A stretch of DNA of 16,960 nt from Gammaproteobacteria bacterium. GTDB lineage: Bacteria; Pseudomonadota; Gammaproteobacteria; Chromatiales; Chromatiaceae. The notes beneath the pieces are model-generated. The model saw nothing but the letters and a program-made list of their open reading frames with translations, had not been told where the DNA came from and searched no databases. Location: contig JADGBD010000006.1 of assembly GCA_015231665.1 (NCBI GenBank), forward strand, positions 1-16,960, given 5' to 3'. Of this stretch, positions 1 to 8,789 are shown in pieces. How positions within the stretch are numbered: the first letter of the stretch is position 1; every line of letters begins with the position of its first letter. A program made the translations under genes and the position numbers.

Positions 1-519
1 GTTCAATCGACGCAACACCACAAGTTCTGGTCTTCCGTTGCCGCGATCACAGACCTTTTCCGCGGCTTCGATCAGGTTCGTCAGCTCGGCCGCCGAATAA
101 TGGGTGGTGATCCTGCCGGATCGGTGTCCCAACAAATCCTGCCGATCCTCGAAGCTCACCCCGGCGGCACGCAGTCGCCGTCCAAAGGTGTGCTTGAGGT
201 CATGCACCCGCACTTGCGGCAATCCCGCTCGAGCACGGGCGAGCTTCCACGCAGAGTTCAACATGTGTCCAACCGGCTTTCCTCGGAAGTGGAAAACATG
301 TGTTGGGTGTGTGCCACGCTGTGCATCGATTACCGAGCGTGCAACCTGGTTCAGAACGATCAGTCGCTCGTCGACATTTTTGACCAAGCTGCCGGGGACC
401 AGGAAAACCGAGGTGCCAAGCTGGGGCAAGGGGATCTCCCAGTCCCATCTCAGATTACACACCTCACGGTCCCTACAGCACGTGTTCACCTTGAACAGCG
501 CCATTTTCGGTACCACCCA
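1..519 (-). pseudogene. tyrosine integrase, N-terminally truncated C-terminal catalytic fragment (runs off left edge)
   Basis: Minus-strand frame open from 519 to the left edge. It encodes the catalytic C-terminal half of a phage or island tyrosine recombinase. Seen in order: an Arg-I region reading NTCCRDREVCNLRWDWE, then HVLN-type helices (here VGHMLNSAWKLA), then VHDLKHTFGRRLRAAGVS, then LLGHRSGRITTHYSAAEL, whose tyrosine (codon 97-99) is the likely nucleophile. The usual HxLR motif is HDLK here; from memory HDLK is common in this integrase subgroup, so it need not mean inactivity. Recognisable homology begins at about codon 502-504 and is preceded by a TAG at 520-522, so the core-binding N-terminal domain is missing. 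A stop is expected just past the left edge, since the sister copy ends RRLNVA. The fragment cannot be a complete integrase; it is a decayed remnant of an element beside tRNA-Ile2. Confidence 0.85.
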
Positions 520-628
520 CTACTCGGCGGCGGAGCTGTCGAAGCTGATTGAAGCAGCTAATACCGTATGTGACAGAGGCGCCGGACGGCCAGAATTAGT
601 CATCATCCGGCGGCTGAACGTGGCCTAG
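509..628 (+). pseudogene. second tyrosine integrase, C-terminal tail only, opposite strand
   Basis: The plus-strand frame from about 509 reads GTTHYSAAELSKLIEAA and continues to RRLNVA and a TAG at 626-628. It matches the end of the neighbouring minus-strand integrase from ITTHYS onward, including the catalytic Tyr (codon 521-523), but it differs at many synonymous and several amino-acid positions, so it comes from a different integrase and not from a recent inverted copy. Upstream of 509 the same frame is only the antisense of the other integrase, so homology starts abruptly at the junction. Only about 39 codons survive, with no start, no Arg-I and no His-xxx-Arg motif. It is a dead fragment left by deletion or rearrangement between two integrated elements. 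Confidence 0.8.
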
Positions 629-635
629 AGGTCAC

Positions 636-660
636 GCAAAATCCCCGCAAGGGATTTTGC
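636..660. terminator. perfect 10-bp hairpin between integrase tail and tRNA
   Basis: GCAAAATCCC (636-645), loop CGCAA, GGGATTTTGC (651-660): a perfect 10-bp stem. It lies 8 bases after the TAG of the plus-strand integrase tail and about 35 bases beyond the tRNA-Ile2 3' end on the minus strand. Neither side carries a long U-tract after the stem, although the stem itself ends in TTTTGC, so a terminator for either direction is possible but not convincing. It could instead be part of the old attachment region. Confidence 0.4.
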
Positions 661-695
661 TAGGTTCCTCAAATTCACCTGAGTCTTTGATTTTA

Positions 696-772
696 TGGTG
701 GGCCCTGCAGGACTTGAACCTGCGACCAAGCGATTATGAGTCGCCTGCTCTAACCAACTGAGCTAAGGGCCC
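696..772 (-). tRNA. tRNA-Ile2 (CAU anticodon, lysidine type), CCA encoded
   Basis: The minus strand folds as a full cloverleaf: acceptor GGGCCCT pairing with AGGGCCC, D-arm TTAGCTCAGTTGGTTAGAGC, an anticodon stem GGCGA/TCGCT with loop CTCATAA (anticodon CAT), a T-arm containing GGTTCAAGTCC, discriminator A, and an encoded CCA (696-698). The anticodon arm and D-arm match the E. coli tRNA-Ile2 pattern rather than initiator or elongator Met, so C34 is expected to be changed to lysidine by TilS to read AUA. The gene starts 9 bases after the rpoD stop codon and is probably co-transcribed with it or read from a nearby promoter. Its 3' side borders integrase remnants, which fits use of its 3' end as an integration site. 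Confidence 0.95.
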
Positions 773-781
773 TTTGGAGGG

Positions 782-2608
<1,827 letters not shown>

Positions 2609-2677
2609 AGATGCCGTTTCTAGATAAAAATAAAGGGAGAGAGAACGCGAAAGGATAGCACGTGTTTGCTGATTCAA

Positions 2678-4456
2678 CTACCTCGAAATGCGCCGAGAGA
2701 GGGTTTTCAGGCGTTCCATTTCCTCGCTGGTCAGTGGCTGTTGGCTGCTGCGCCGGGTCAGTGCCTCGAATTCCTGCTGTGCGGCGAGCTTGTCCAGGCG
2801 TTGCATGCAGCCGAGAAACTCGGCGGCATAGCCGGATTCGGGCAGGTGCAGCGGGGTGCGGCTGAGGGCTTGGAGGGGTTGGAAGAAGTTGCTGTCGCGC
2901 CAGTGTTCGATCAGCTGGCCCGAGCGGATATCCGGCTGCTGGCGAATCTGGGCGAAGAGTTGGCGCAGCAGTTCGATGCCTTCCACGTCGGCCTGGCTCC
3001 AGTGCTGTGGCAGCTCTTCCAGCAGGGCCAGGCCAGGTTCCTGAAGGAGCAGGTGCACCGCCTGACGCAGCGGGGTGTTGGGCTTGTGATGGGCCGGTCG
3101 TGGCGGGCTGGGACGGGTTATGTTGCGGCGGCCTATGTTGGTGGAGTTGCGGCGAGCCAGGCTGTGGTGGAGTTCGGCTTCGGTGGCGCCGGTGAGCTTG
3201 GCCATGCGCCGGCGCAAGAGTTGGCGGAAAAAGCCATCGGGGAGTTGCTCGATCTGGGGTTGTACCAGGCTGGCGTAACGGGCTTGGCCGTCGGTGCTGC
3301 CCAGGTCTATGCCCTGGGCCAGATGCTGCAGCAGGTAGTCTGACAGGCTCTGCGCCTGGGTCAGGCGTTGCTCGAAGGCTTCGCGCCCTTCTTTGCGTAC
3401 CAGGCTGTCTGGGTCTTCGCCCTCGGGCAGGAAGAGGAAGCGCACCTCGCGGCCATCGCTGAGTTGCGGCAGGCTGGTTTGCAGGGCCTTCCAGGCAGCC
3501 TCGCGGCCGGCGCGGTCGCCATCGAAGCAGAAGATCAGGCTGAGGGTCTGGCGAAACAGCAGCTCCACATGCTCGGTGGTGGTGGCGGTGCCCAAGGTGG
3601 CGACGGCGTAACGAATGCCCTGCTGGGCGAGGGCGACCACGTCCATGTAGCCTTCGACGATCAGCAGTTGGGTCGGCCGGCGCAGGGCCTGGCGCATCTC
3701 ATAGATGCCATAGAGATGGCGGCCTTTGTGGAAGATCGGGGTTTCCGGCGAATTCAGGTATTTGGGAGCGTTATCGTTGCCGCCGCCGGGTAGCAGACGA
3801 CCGCCGAAACCGATGACGCGACCGCGCGCATCGCGGATGGGGAAGGTGATGCGATCGCGCAGACGGTCGTAGCGCTTGCCGGGCTCGGGCTCGGAGATGA
3901 GGCCGGCCTGGAGCAGGAGTTGTGGCGAGGCTCGGCCTTGGGCAGTAAGGGCTTGCAGCAGGCTATCCCAGCCAGGCGGGGCATAGCCGATGCCGAATTC
4001 GGCGGCGATCTCGCCGCTGAGCCCGCGCTGTTGCAGATATTCCACGGCACGCTGGCGCTGGGGGTGTTGTTTCAGCTGGGCGGTATAAAAGTCCTTGGCC
4101 CGCTGTTGGATGTCGTAAAGCGGCCTGAGGTCTTGATCCGGCCCCTGGGCGGCGAACTCGCGCGGGATCTCCATGCCGGCCAGACGGGCCAGTTCCTCCA
4201 CCGCCTCGGGGAAGGCCATGCGCTCGTAGTCCATGAGGAAGCCGACCGCACTGCCGTGAGCGCCACAGCCGAAGCAGTGGTAGGTCTGGCGACTGGGAGT
4301 GACGGTGAAGGAGGGCGTCTTTTCGTCGTGAAAAGGGCAGCAGGCCTTGTAGATGCTGCCGGCACGTTGCAGGGGCACGCGGCCGTTGATTACATCGACA
4401 ATGTCCAGCCGCTGCAGCAGCTGGTCGATGAATTCCCGGGGGATTCTGCCGGCCAT
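2678..4456 (-). CDS. dnaG: DNA primase DnaG
   Basis: Makes the RNA primers for lagging-strand and initiation DNA synthesis and docks on DnaB helicase. 592 residues (E. coli 581). The N-terminal CHC2-type zinc-binding domain has Cys40, His43, Cys61 and Cys64 (CCPFHDEKTPSF ... HCFGCGAHG). The RNA polymerase core contains RVIGFGGR at 213-220 and a TOPRIM fold with acidic IVEGYMD (Glu268) and FDGDRAG (Asp312, Asp314) for metal binding. The C-terminal part from about 440 onward is the variable linker and DnaB-binding domain. The ATG at 4454-4456 gives MAGRIPREFI, matching the E. coli start. It begins 12 bases after the yqeY stop and ends with TAG 69 bases before the rpoD start. All key residues are present. 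Confidence 0.98.
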   Translation of the reverse strand: MAGRIPREFIDQLLQRLDIVDVINGRVPLQRAGSIYKACCPFHDEKTPSFTVTPSRQTYHCFGCGAHGSAVGFLMDYERMAFPEAVEELARLAGMEIPREFAAQGPDQDLRPLYDIQQRAKDFYTAQLKQHPQRQRAVEYLQQRGLSGEIAAEFGIGYAPPGWDSLLQALTAQGRASPQLLLQAGLISEPEPGKRYDRLRDRITFPIRDARGRVIGFGGRLLPGGGNDNAPKYLNSPETPIFHKGRHLYGIYEMRQALRRPTQLLIVEGYMDVVALAQQGIRYAVATLGTATTTEHVELLFRQTLSLIFCFDGDRAGREAAWKALQTSLPQLSDGREVRFLFLPEGEDPDSLVRKEGREAFEQRLTQAQSLSDYLLQHLAQGIDLGSTDGQARYASLVQPQIEQLPDGFFRQLLRRRMAKLTGATEAELHHSLARRNSTNIGRRNITRPSPPRPAHHKPNTPLRQAVHLLLQEPGLALLEELPQHWSQADVEGIELLRQLFAQIRQQPDIRSGQLIEHWRDSNFFQPLQALSRTPLHLPESGYAAEFLGCMQRLDKLAAQQEFEALTRRSSQQPLTSEEMERLKTLSRRISR

Positions 4457-4468
4457 GCGGCCGCTGGC

Positions 4469-4912
4469 CTAGCCGGCCAGTTTCTGCTTTACCAGCGCAC
4501 TGACCTGCGCCATGTCGGCACGGCCCTGCATCTTGGGTTTAAGCATGCCGACGACCTTGCCCATGTCCTTGATGCTGGCGGCACCGCTGCTGGCAATGGC
4601 CTCATCGATCAGGGCGGCGATTTCATCGGCGCTCATGGGCTCGGGCATATAGGCTTGAATGATGCCCAGCTCGAACTGCTCCTGATCGACCAGATCGGTA
4701 CGCGCGGCCTTCTCGTATTGAGCGATGGACTCGCGCCGCTGCTTGACCATCTTCTCCAGCACTGTCAGCATCTGGCTGTCGTCCAGTTCAATGCGCTCGT
4801 CAACCTCGCGCTGCTTGATGGCGGCGCTGATCAGGCGGAGTGTGGCCAGGCGGGGCTTGTCGCCGGCCTTCATGGCCAGCTTGATGTCATCGAGAATGCG
4901 TTGCTTGAGCAT
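4469..4912 (-). CDS. yqeY: GatB/YqeY domain protein
   Basis: 147-residue all-helical protein of the GatB/YqeY family, related to the tail domain of the GatB subunit of aspartyl/glutamyl-tRNA amidotransferase. Characteristic text includes MLKQRILDDIKLAMKAGD, RLATLRLISAAIKQREVD and YMPEPMSADEIAALID. Its exact role is not established; by homology with the tRNA-contacting GatB tail, a tRNA-linked role is usually proposed. The length is normal for the family. It sits between rpsU (8-base gap) and dnaG (12-base gap), its common place in gammaproteobacteria, and must be co-transcribed with them. No strong Shine-Dalgarno is visible, so translation may be coupled to rpsU. Confidence 0.93.
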   Translation of the reverse strand: MLKQRILDDIKLAMKAGDKPRLATLRLISAAIKQREVDERIELDDSQMLTVLEKMVKQRRESIAQYEKAARTDLVDQEQFELGIIQAYMPEPMSADEIAALIDEAIASSGAASIKDMGKVVGMLKPKMQGRADMAQVSALVKQKLAG

Positions 4913-4920
4913 CGGCTGGA

Positions 4921-5136
4921 TCAGTACTTGCGTTCCCAGCGGCGGGTTTCGCGGGATACCTTCTTCAGGTGGCGCTTGACGGCGGCGGCGGCCTTGCGTT
5001 TGCGCTCCCAGGTGGGCTTTTCATAGAATTCGCGGCTACGGACTTCAGCCAGCACACCGGCTTTTTCACAGGAGCGTTTGAAGCGGCGCATGGCGACTTC
5101 GAAAGGTTCGTTTTCCTTTACGCGGACATTAGGCAT
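4921..5136 (-). CDS. rpsU: 30S ribosomal protein S21
   Basis: Small-subunit ribosomal protein that helps mRNA initiation on the 30S subunit. 71 residues, the same length as E. coli S21, with the conserved block [20 protein letters not shown] and a very basic tail. The start is the ATG at 5134-5136 ([12 protein letters not shown]); an in-frame extension to 5160 adds eight unconserved residues. A Shine-Dalgarno-like GGGGTAA lies about 5 bases upstream of the ATG. First gene of the rpsU-yqeY-dnaG-rpoD operon. Confidence 0.98.
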   Translation of the reverse strand: MPNVRVKENEPFEVAMRRFKRSCEKAGVLAEVRSREFYEKPTWERKRKAAAAVKRHLKKVSRETRRWERKY

Positions 5137-5221
5137 CGAGTTACCCCAGGTTAGAAACACAAGTTAAAAATTGATTAAGCTAATCCAGCCAAACAAATCT
5201 GACCGATCAAAAGAGCGCGAG

Positions 5222-5249
5222 ATTCTACAACACTGGCTTAGAAAAGCAA
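5222..5249 (-). promoter_or_regulatory. candidate sigma-70 promoter for the rpsU operon
   Basis: On the minus strand TTGCTT (5244-5249), a 16-base spacer and TAGAAT (5222-5227), a 5/6 match to the -10 consensus but only 3/6 at -35. It would give a leader of roughly 80 bases before the rpsU ATG. It lies in the 159-base divergent region between rpsU and tsaD, which must hold promoters for both directions. No comparably good tsaD promoter was picked out; CTGACC near 5200 with a poor -10 is the best I see. Confidence 0.35.
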
Positions 5250-5295
5250 TAACGCGCTGATAATCCTCCCCCGATCCTGTCTTGAGAACCCTCCC

Positions 5296-6321
5296 ATGAA
5301 TGTGCTTGGCATTGAAAGTTCCTGCGACGAAACCGGCGTTGCCCTCTACAGCGACGCCAGGGGCCTGCTGGCCCATCGGCTTTACAGCCAGGTGCGCCTG
5401 CACGCCGAATTCGGCGGTGTTGTGCCGGAGCTGGCCTCGCGCGATCACATCCGCAAGACCCTGCCGCTGATCCATCAGGTGCTGGCGGATGCCGGCTTGG
5501 GGCTTGGCGATCTGGATGGCATTGCCTACACTGCCGGCCCCGGACTGGTGGGCGCGCTGATGGTGGGCGCATCCATTGCCCGCAGCCTGGCCTGGAGCCT
5601 GGCGATCCCGGCGGTGGCGGTGCACCACATGGAGGGGCATCTGCTCGCCCCCCTGCTTGAGTCGGAGGCACCGGATTTTCCCTTCATCGCCCTGCTGGTA
5701 TCCGGCGGCCACACCCAGTTGGTGGCGGTTGCTGGGGTAGGTCAGTACCGCATGCTGGGGGATACCCTGGATGATGCCGCCGGCGAGGCCTTCGACAAGA
5801 CCGCCAAGCTCCTCGGGCTGGGCTATCCCGGTGGTCCGGAACTAGCCAGGCTGGCTGCGGCGGGCGATCCCGCGCGGTTTCATTTCCCTCGGCCGATGAT
5901 CGATCGTCCCGGGCTTGAATTCAGCTTTTCCGGGCTCAAGACCTTTGCCCTCAATACCCTGCAGGAGGTTGCCGAGGATCAGCGGGATGCTCAGTTCAAG
6001 GCCGATGTCGCCCGCGCCTTTGAAGATGCGGTGGTGGATACCTTGGCGATCAAGTGCCGGCGGGCGCTCAAGCAAGAGGCCTGCACCGATCTGGTACTTG
6101 CCGGCGGTGTCAGCGCCAATCAGCGCCTGCGCCAGCGCATGGCCGAGGAGTGCGCCAAAATGAGCGCCCGAGCCTGGTATCCGCGCTTGGAGTTCTGCAC
6201 GGATAACGGCGCCATGATCGCCTTTGCCGGCTGCTTGCGCCTCAAGGCCGGCGAGTCGGCCGGGACCTCATTCGGGGTAACCCCGCGCTGGCCGATGGAA
6301 CAGCTGGCGGCTTGTGGCTGA
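5296..6321 (+). CDS. tsaD: tRNA N6-adenosine threonylcarbamoyltransferase TsaD
   Basis: Transfers threonylcarbamoyl from TC-AMP to A37 of ANN-decoding tRNAs (t6A), working with TsaB, TsaE and TsaC in the cytosol. 341 residues (E. coli 337). It has the ASKHA ATPase-fold signature [14 protein letters not shown] at the start, [15 protein letters not shown] at 78-92, metal ligands His111 and His115 in HMEGH, the SGGHTQLV phosphate loop at 136-143, and Asp303 in [13 protein letters not shown]. Starts at ATG 5296, divergent from rpsU, the usual gammaproteobacterial arrangement. Ends TGA, 48 bases before pth. The tRNA-Ile2 in this window is an ANN-reading tRNA, and so a likely substrate. Confidence 0.98.
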   Translation: MNVLGIESSCDETGVALYSDARGLLAHRLYSQVRLHAEFGGVVPELASRDHIRKTLPLIHQVLADAGLGLGDLDGIAYTAGPGLVGALMVGASIARSLAWSLAIPAVAVHHMEGHLLAPLLESEAPDFPFIALLVSGGHTQLVAVAGVGQYRMLGDTLDDAAGEAFDKTAKLLGLGYPGGPELARLAAAGDPARFHFPRPMIDRPGLEFSFSGLKTFALNTLQEVAEDQRDAQFKADVARAFEDAVVDTLAIKCRRALKQEACTDLVLAGGVSANQRLRQRMAEECAKMSARAWYPRLEFCTDNGAMIAFAGCLRLKAGESAGTSFGVTPRWPMEQLAACG

Positions 6322-6369
6322 CTTTGCGTTCCAGTTTTTGGTTTCGGCTATGCCGGTTTAGGAAATGTG

Positions 6370-6945
6370 ATGGATAAGATCAAACTCATCGTCGGTCTGG
6401 GTAATCCGGGCAGCAAGTACGCGCAGACCCGCCACAATGCCGGGTTTTGGTTTGTTGACAGACTGGCCGCTGAGCATCACGCCCAGTTGCGCACGGAGAG
6501 CCGATTTCAGGCTGAGGTGGCCAAGCTGGTGATTGCCGGCCAAGACTGCTGGCTGCTCAAGCCTGCCACCTTCATGAACCACAGCGGCCGGGCGGTCTCG
6601 GCCCTGGCCAATTACTATCGCATCGGCACGGAGCAGATTCTGGTGGCCCATGATGAGCTCGACTTGCCGGTGGGTGCTGTGCGGCTGAAGAAGGACGGCG
6701 GCCATGGCGGCCACAATGGTCTGCGGGACATCATCGCTGCCCTCGGTGGCAGCGGTTTTTGGCGGCTGCGCATCGGGATAGATCACCCCGGTCATCGCGA
6801 TCAGGTGATTGACTACGTCCTCGACAAGCCCTCCAAGGCCGATCAGGAACGCATTGAAGCGACGATCAATAGCGCCGCTGCTGAGATCAAGGCCATCTGC
6901 AACGGTGAGCAGCAAATGGTGATGAATCGCTTGCACCGGGGTTAG
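6370..6945 (+). CDS. pth: peptidyl-tRNA hydrolase
   Basis: Cleaves the ester bond of peptidyl-tRNAs dropped from ribosomes and so recycles tRNA. 191 residues from the ATG at 6370 (E. coli 194). Active-site residues in the expected places: Asn12 in GLGNPG, His22 in TRHNAGFW (general base), Asn70 in KPATFMNHSG, Asp95 in VAHDELDLPVG and Asn116 in GHGGHNGLRD. AGGA at 6360-6363 is spaced 6 bases from this ATG; a GTG one codon upstream (6367) is a less well placed alternative. It follows tsaD in the same direction and may be co-transcribed. Ends with TAG only 11 bases from the convergent gene at 6957, leaving no room for a separate terminator. Confidence 0.97.
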   Translation: MDKIKLIVGLGNPGSKYAQTRHNAGFWFVDRLAAEHHAQLRTESRFQAEVAKLVIAGQDCWLLKPATFMNHSGRAVSALANYYRIGTEQILVAHDELDLPVGAVRLKKDGGHGGHNGLRDIIAALGGSGFWRLRIGIDHPGHRDQVIDYVLDKPSKADQERIEATINSAAAEIKAICNGEQQMVMNRLHRG

Positions 6946-6956
6946 TTGGCTGCCGG

Positions 6957-7226
6957 TCAGTGCAGCCCCGACTTGTTGCTCTGCCAATCGCTGGCCAGTT
7001 GGCGGACGACTTCCAGGTCGGCGTCTTTGCCGATTTCCTTTTCCAGCAACAGGGCGGTGACCTTGACCAGGTCGTGCATCACCTCCAGCTCCATGCTCAG
7101 CTCGCGCAGTTGCAGTTCCTGATCGCGGTTTCGTTGTTCCAGGCGCTTGTATTCGATCATCCAGTTGCGCTGGTTGATAGCTGGAATGTCCTGCTCGGGG
7201 TTGCTGGATTGGCTGCGAAAAGGCAT
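6957..7226 (-). CDS. small coiled-coil hypothetical protein
   Basis: 89 residues, no family recognised. After a polar head (MPFRSQSSNPEQDIPAINQ) comes a long charged helical stretch (about residues 22-65) with heptad-like spacing of Leu, Met and Val (YKRLEQRNRDQELQLRELS, then MELEVMHDLVKVTALLLEK), predicted as a coiled coil, then a polar end. No signal peptide or membrane segment. AGGAG at 7235-7239 stands about 8 bases before the ATG, a good ribosome site that supports real translation. It converges on pth with an 11-base gap. A protein-interaction role is possible but unproven. Confidence 0.65.
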   Translation of the reverse strand: MPFRSQSSNPEQDIPAINQRNWMIEYKRLEQRNRDQELQLRELSMELEVMHDLVKVTALLLEKEIGKDADLEVVRQLASDWQSNKSGLH

Positions 7227-7263
7227 GGCATTACTCCTGGATGATGGACGTCCAAGGCAGCTT

Positions 7264-7291
7264 AGTTCAAGATCTTAGCTATATCAATACA
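7264..7291 (-). promoter_or_regulatory. weak candidate promoter for the coiled-coil gene
   Basis: Within the AT-rich gap 7227-7322 the minus strand carries TTAACT, a 17-base spacer and TAAGAT (4/6 matches each) upstream of the 6957-7226 gene. Coordinates are approximate. The same gap holds AAGTT...AACTT around an A-run near 7300-7315, which could form a small hairpin at the end of the upstream four-gene unit. Confidence 0.25.
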
Positions 7292-7322
7292 GGAAGTTAA
7301 GAAAAAAACTTAAAGTGATTTA

Positions 7323-7532
7323 TTAATCTTGTTTGCGGCCATCTCGGCGCCTGAACCAGACCAGGGGAACAAAGGCGCCGGCAAAGGTGCTGAGCATGGC
7401 GTTCTCCTGGCTGAGACCGCTGAGATGCGCGGCAAAGCCTGCCGCGGCACCGCTCAGGCCACAGAATAAGGCGATGCGCAGTATCTGGCAGCGAGGGCAG
7501 GGTTGTTTAATCGAAGAGCTCAATGTCGTCAT
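7323..7532 (-). CDS. tiny two-segment membrane protein with CxxC motif
   Basis: 69 residues: a short N-terminus with CPRC (Cys12, Cys15), a first hydrophobic segment at about 18-36, a second at about 46-60 (STFAGAFVPLVW), and a basic tail RRRDGRKQD expected on the cytoplasmic side. Its ATG lies inside the last codons of the diguanylate cyclase gene (26-base overlap) and is preceded by GAGG 3 bases upstream, which suggests translational coupling. Family unknown. The CxxC could bind metal or be redox-active; that is inference. The hydrophobic pattern and coupled start make it a likely true gene rather than chance. Confidence 0.6.
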   Translation of the reverse strand: MTTLSSSIKQPCPRCQILRIALFCGLSGAAAGFAAHLSGLSQENAMLSTFAGAFVPLVWFRRRDGRKQD

Positions 7533-8502
7533 CCGCCTCTGCCGCGGTCTCAGGCGGCTGGTATTGGACTATGCGGTTGCGTCCAGCGTGTTTGGCCTGA
7601 TAGAGCGCTTGGTCGGCCTGATCGATCAGGGTGCTCGGCAGGGTAGAGCATTCCAGGCGGACGAAGCCGATACTGACGGTGACCTGGCCGACCTTGCCGA
7701 AGTCGTGTTGTGCCACCGCTTCACGAAAGCGGTTAAGTCCGGCGATGGCGCCGGTTTCGCTGGCCTTGGCCATGAGGACGATGAATTCCTCGCCGCCGAA
7801 GCGAAAAGCCAGGTCCGAGGAGCGAAACCATTTTTTGATCAGTTGGGCGAAACGCAGCAGCACCTCGTCACCGTAGAGGTGGCCAAAGTTGTCGTTGATG
7901 CGCTTGAAGTGGTCTATGTCCAACACCGCCAGCCAGGCCTGCTGCGGCTGGGTGCCTTGCTTGATCTTGCGCAGGTGGTCCATGACCTTGAGCATGTTGT
8001 TGTCGAAGGTCTGGCGGTTCTGCAGGCCCGTGAGCAGATCGCGTTCACGGCTGTCGTGCAGGCGCACCAGGTTGCGGTATAGGTCCACCAGCTGTTGCAG
8101 ACTGGCCCGTTGCTGGGCAAACCCCGAGTCGCCGTCGATCACCAGCAGGCGCATCGGCCCCAGATCGCTGGGCACCGGGTAGATCAGGCGAATCCCCGGG
8201 GCATAGTCATCTGGGCTGCGCAGCTCCGCGGTTTCGCCCTTGCTGATGGCGATGAACAGGCCGTATTCGTCGAGTACTGGCCGATCGCTCTGCAGCAGGC
8301 GGGAGAAGTGACGAATGACCATTTGCTCCATGTCGCTGGCCTGGTGCACCTGATCGCCGTCCTTGTTGAAGACCTCGTAAATCTCCGCGGCCTGCACCAG
8401 CGGCAGCGGCCGGATGAGCTGCAGCAAGCAGGTGCTAAGGCCGTGGTAATCGGCCTCGGCAGTCAGGCTGAGGGCGTGTTCGAAAGCGGGTTGTGGCGAC
8501 AT
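7507..8502 (-). CDS. soluble diguanylate cyclase (GAF-like sensor plus GGDEF)
   Basis: Makes c-di-GMP from two GTP. 331 residues from the ATG at 8500-8502; a longer frame to 8685 only reads across the preceding gene. Residues 1-140 form a non-membrane sensory part that looks GAF-like (ligand unknown). The GGDEF domain starts at DLLTGLQNR (155-163), contains LDIDHFKRINDNFGH (194-208), the active-site GGEEF at 236-240, and an RxxD product-inhibition site (RSSD, 227-230) five residues before it, so both catalysis and feedback look intact. No EAL or HD-GYP domain. It starts 8 bases after the LEA-like gene and overlaps the tiny membrane gene at its end. Confidence 0.93.
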   Translation of the reverse strand: MSPQPAFEHALSLTAEADYHGLSTCLLQLIRPLPLVQAAEIYEVFNKDGDQVHQASDMEQMVIRHFSRLLQSDRPVLDEYGLFIAISKGETAELRSPDDYAPGIRLIYPVPSDLGPMRLLVIDGDSGFAQQRASLQQLVDLYRNLVRLHDSRERDLLTGLQNRQTFDNNMLKVMDHLRKIKQGTQPQQAWLAVLDIDHFKRINDNFGHLYGDEVLLRFAQLIKKWFRSSDLAFRFGGEEFIVLMAKASETGAIAGLNRFREAVAQHDFGKVGQVTVSIGFVRLECSTLPSTLIDQADQALYQAKHAGRNRIVQYQPPETAAEADDDIELFD

Positions 8503-8510
8503 GCGGGGGC

Positions 8511-8762
8511 TCAATTGAGGGATTTCTTGGCCTTCTGCCAGAGGTTGTCGGCGCCGTTCTTGCCTGCCTTCCAGGCCTGCTTGCCGGTCTGTTTGGTGCT
8601 GCTCCAAACCTTGCCGGCGGTGTCGCCGGTGGCATCCACCAGGGCGCCTGCGGCCTCCTTGGTTTTTTTGCCGGCTTGGTCCCAACTGTCTTCGTTCGCC
8701 GCCAGCGGGCCGCTCAGCAGCAGGCAGAACAGGCTGGTGGTCAAAAGGCTGGATCGGATCAT
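8511..8762 (-). CDS. secreted small protein of five LEA-like 11-residue repeats
   Basis: 83 residues. Residues 1-22 are a Sec signal peptide (basic MIR, hydrophobic LLTTSLFCLLLSG, cleavage near PLAA). The mature part divides into five contiguous 11-mers: 27-37, 38-48, 49-59, 60-70 and 71-81, with small residues at position 1, Gly/Asp/Lys at 2, aromatic or Val at 5 in four units, Thr/Ala/Gly at 8 and Lys at 9 in four units. The 11-residue period, hydrophilicity and Ala/Gly/Lys/Thr bias resemble group 3 LEA proteins, which are disordered when wet and form amphipathic helices on drying or on membranes. The cysteine in the signal peptide is not in a lipobox position. It begins 27 bases after the amylosucrase stop and ends 8 bases before the cyclase start. 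Similarity is by pattern only. Confidence 0.7.
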   Translation of the reverse strand: MIRSSLLTTSLFCLLLSGPLAANEDSWDQAGKKTKEAAGALVDATGDTAGKVWSSTKQTGKQAWKAGKNGADNLWQKAKKSLN

Positions 8763-8789
8763 TCAGGTGGTCTCGTGTGAGGTGTCAGT

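Noticed and set aside
2609..2677. TTG-started 23-residue N-terminal extension of RpoD
   Set aside because: Covers only the intergenic gap after dnaG; the ATG at 2606-2608 matches the conserved sigma-70 N-terminus.
8503..8685. 61-residue N-terminal extension of the diguanylate cyclase
   Set aside because: It is an Arg/Gln-rich out-of-frame reading of the LEA-like gene, which has its own signal peptide and repeats.
8721..8726. Lipoprotein signal at the cysteine of the LEA-like protein
   Set aside because: The cysteine (residue 13) is in the middle of the hydrophobic core and lacks a following small-residue lipobox context; an ordinary Sec signal fits better.
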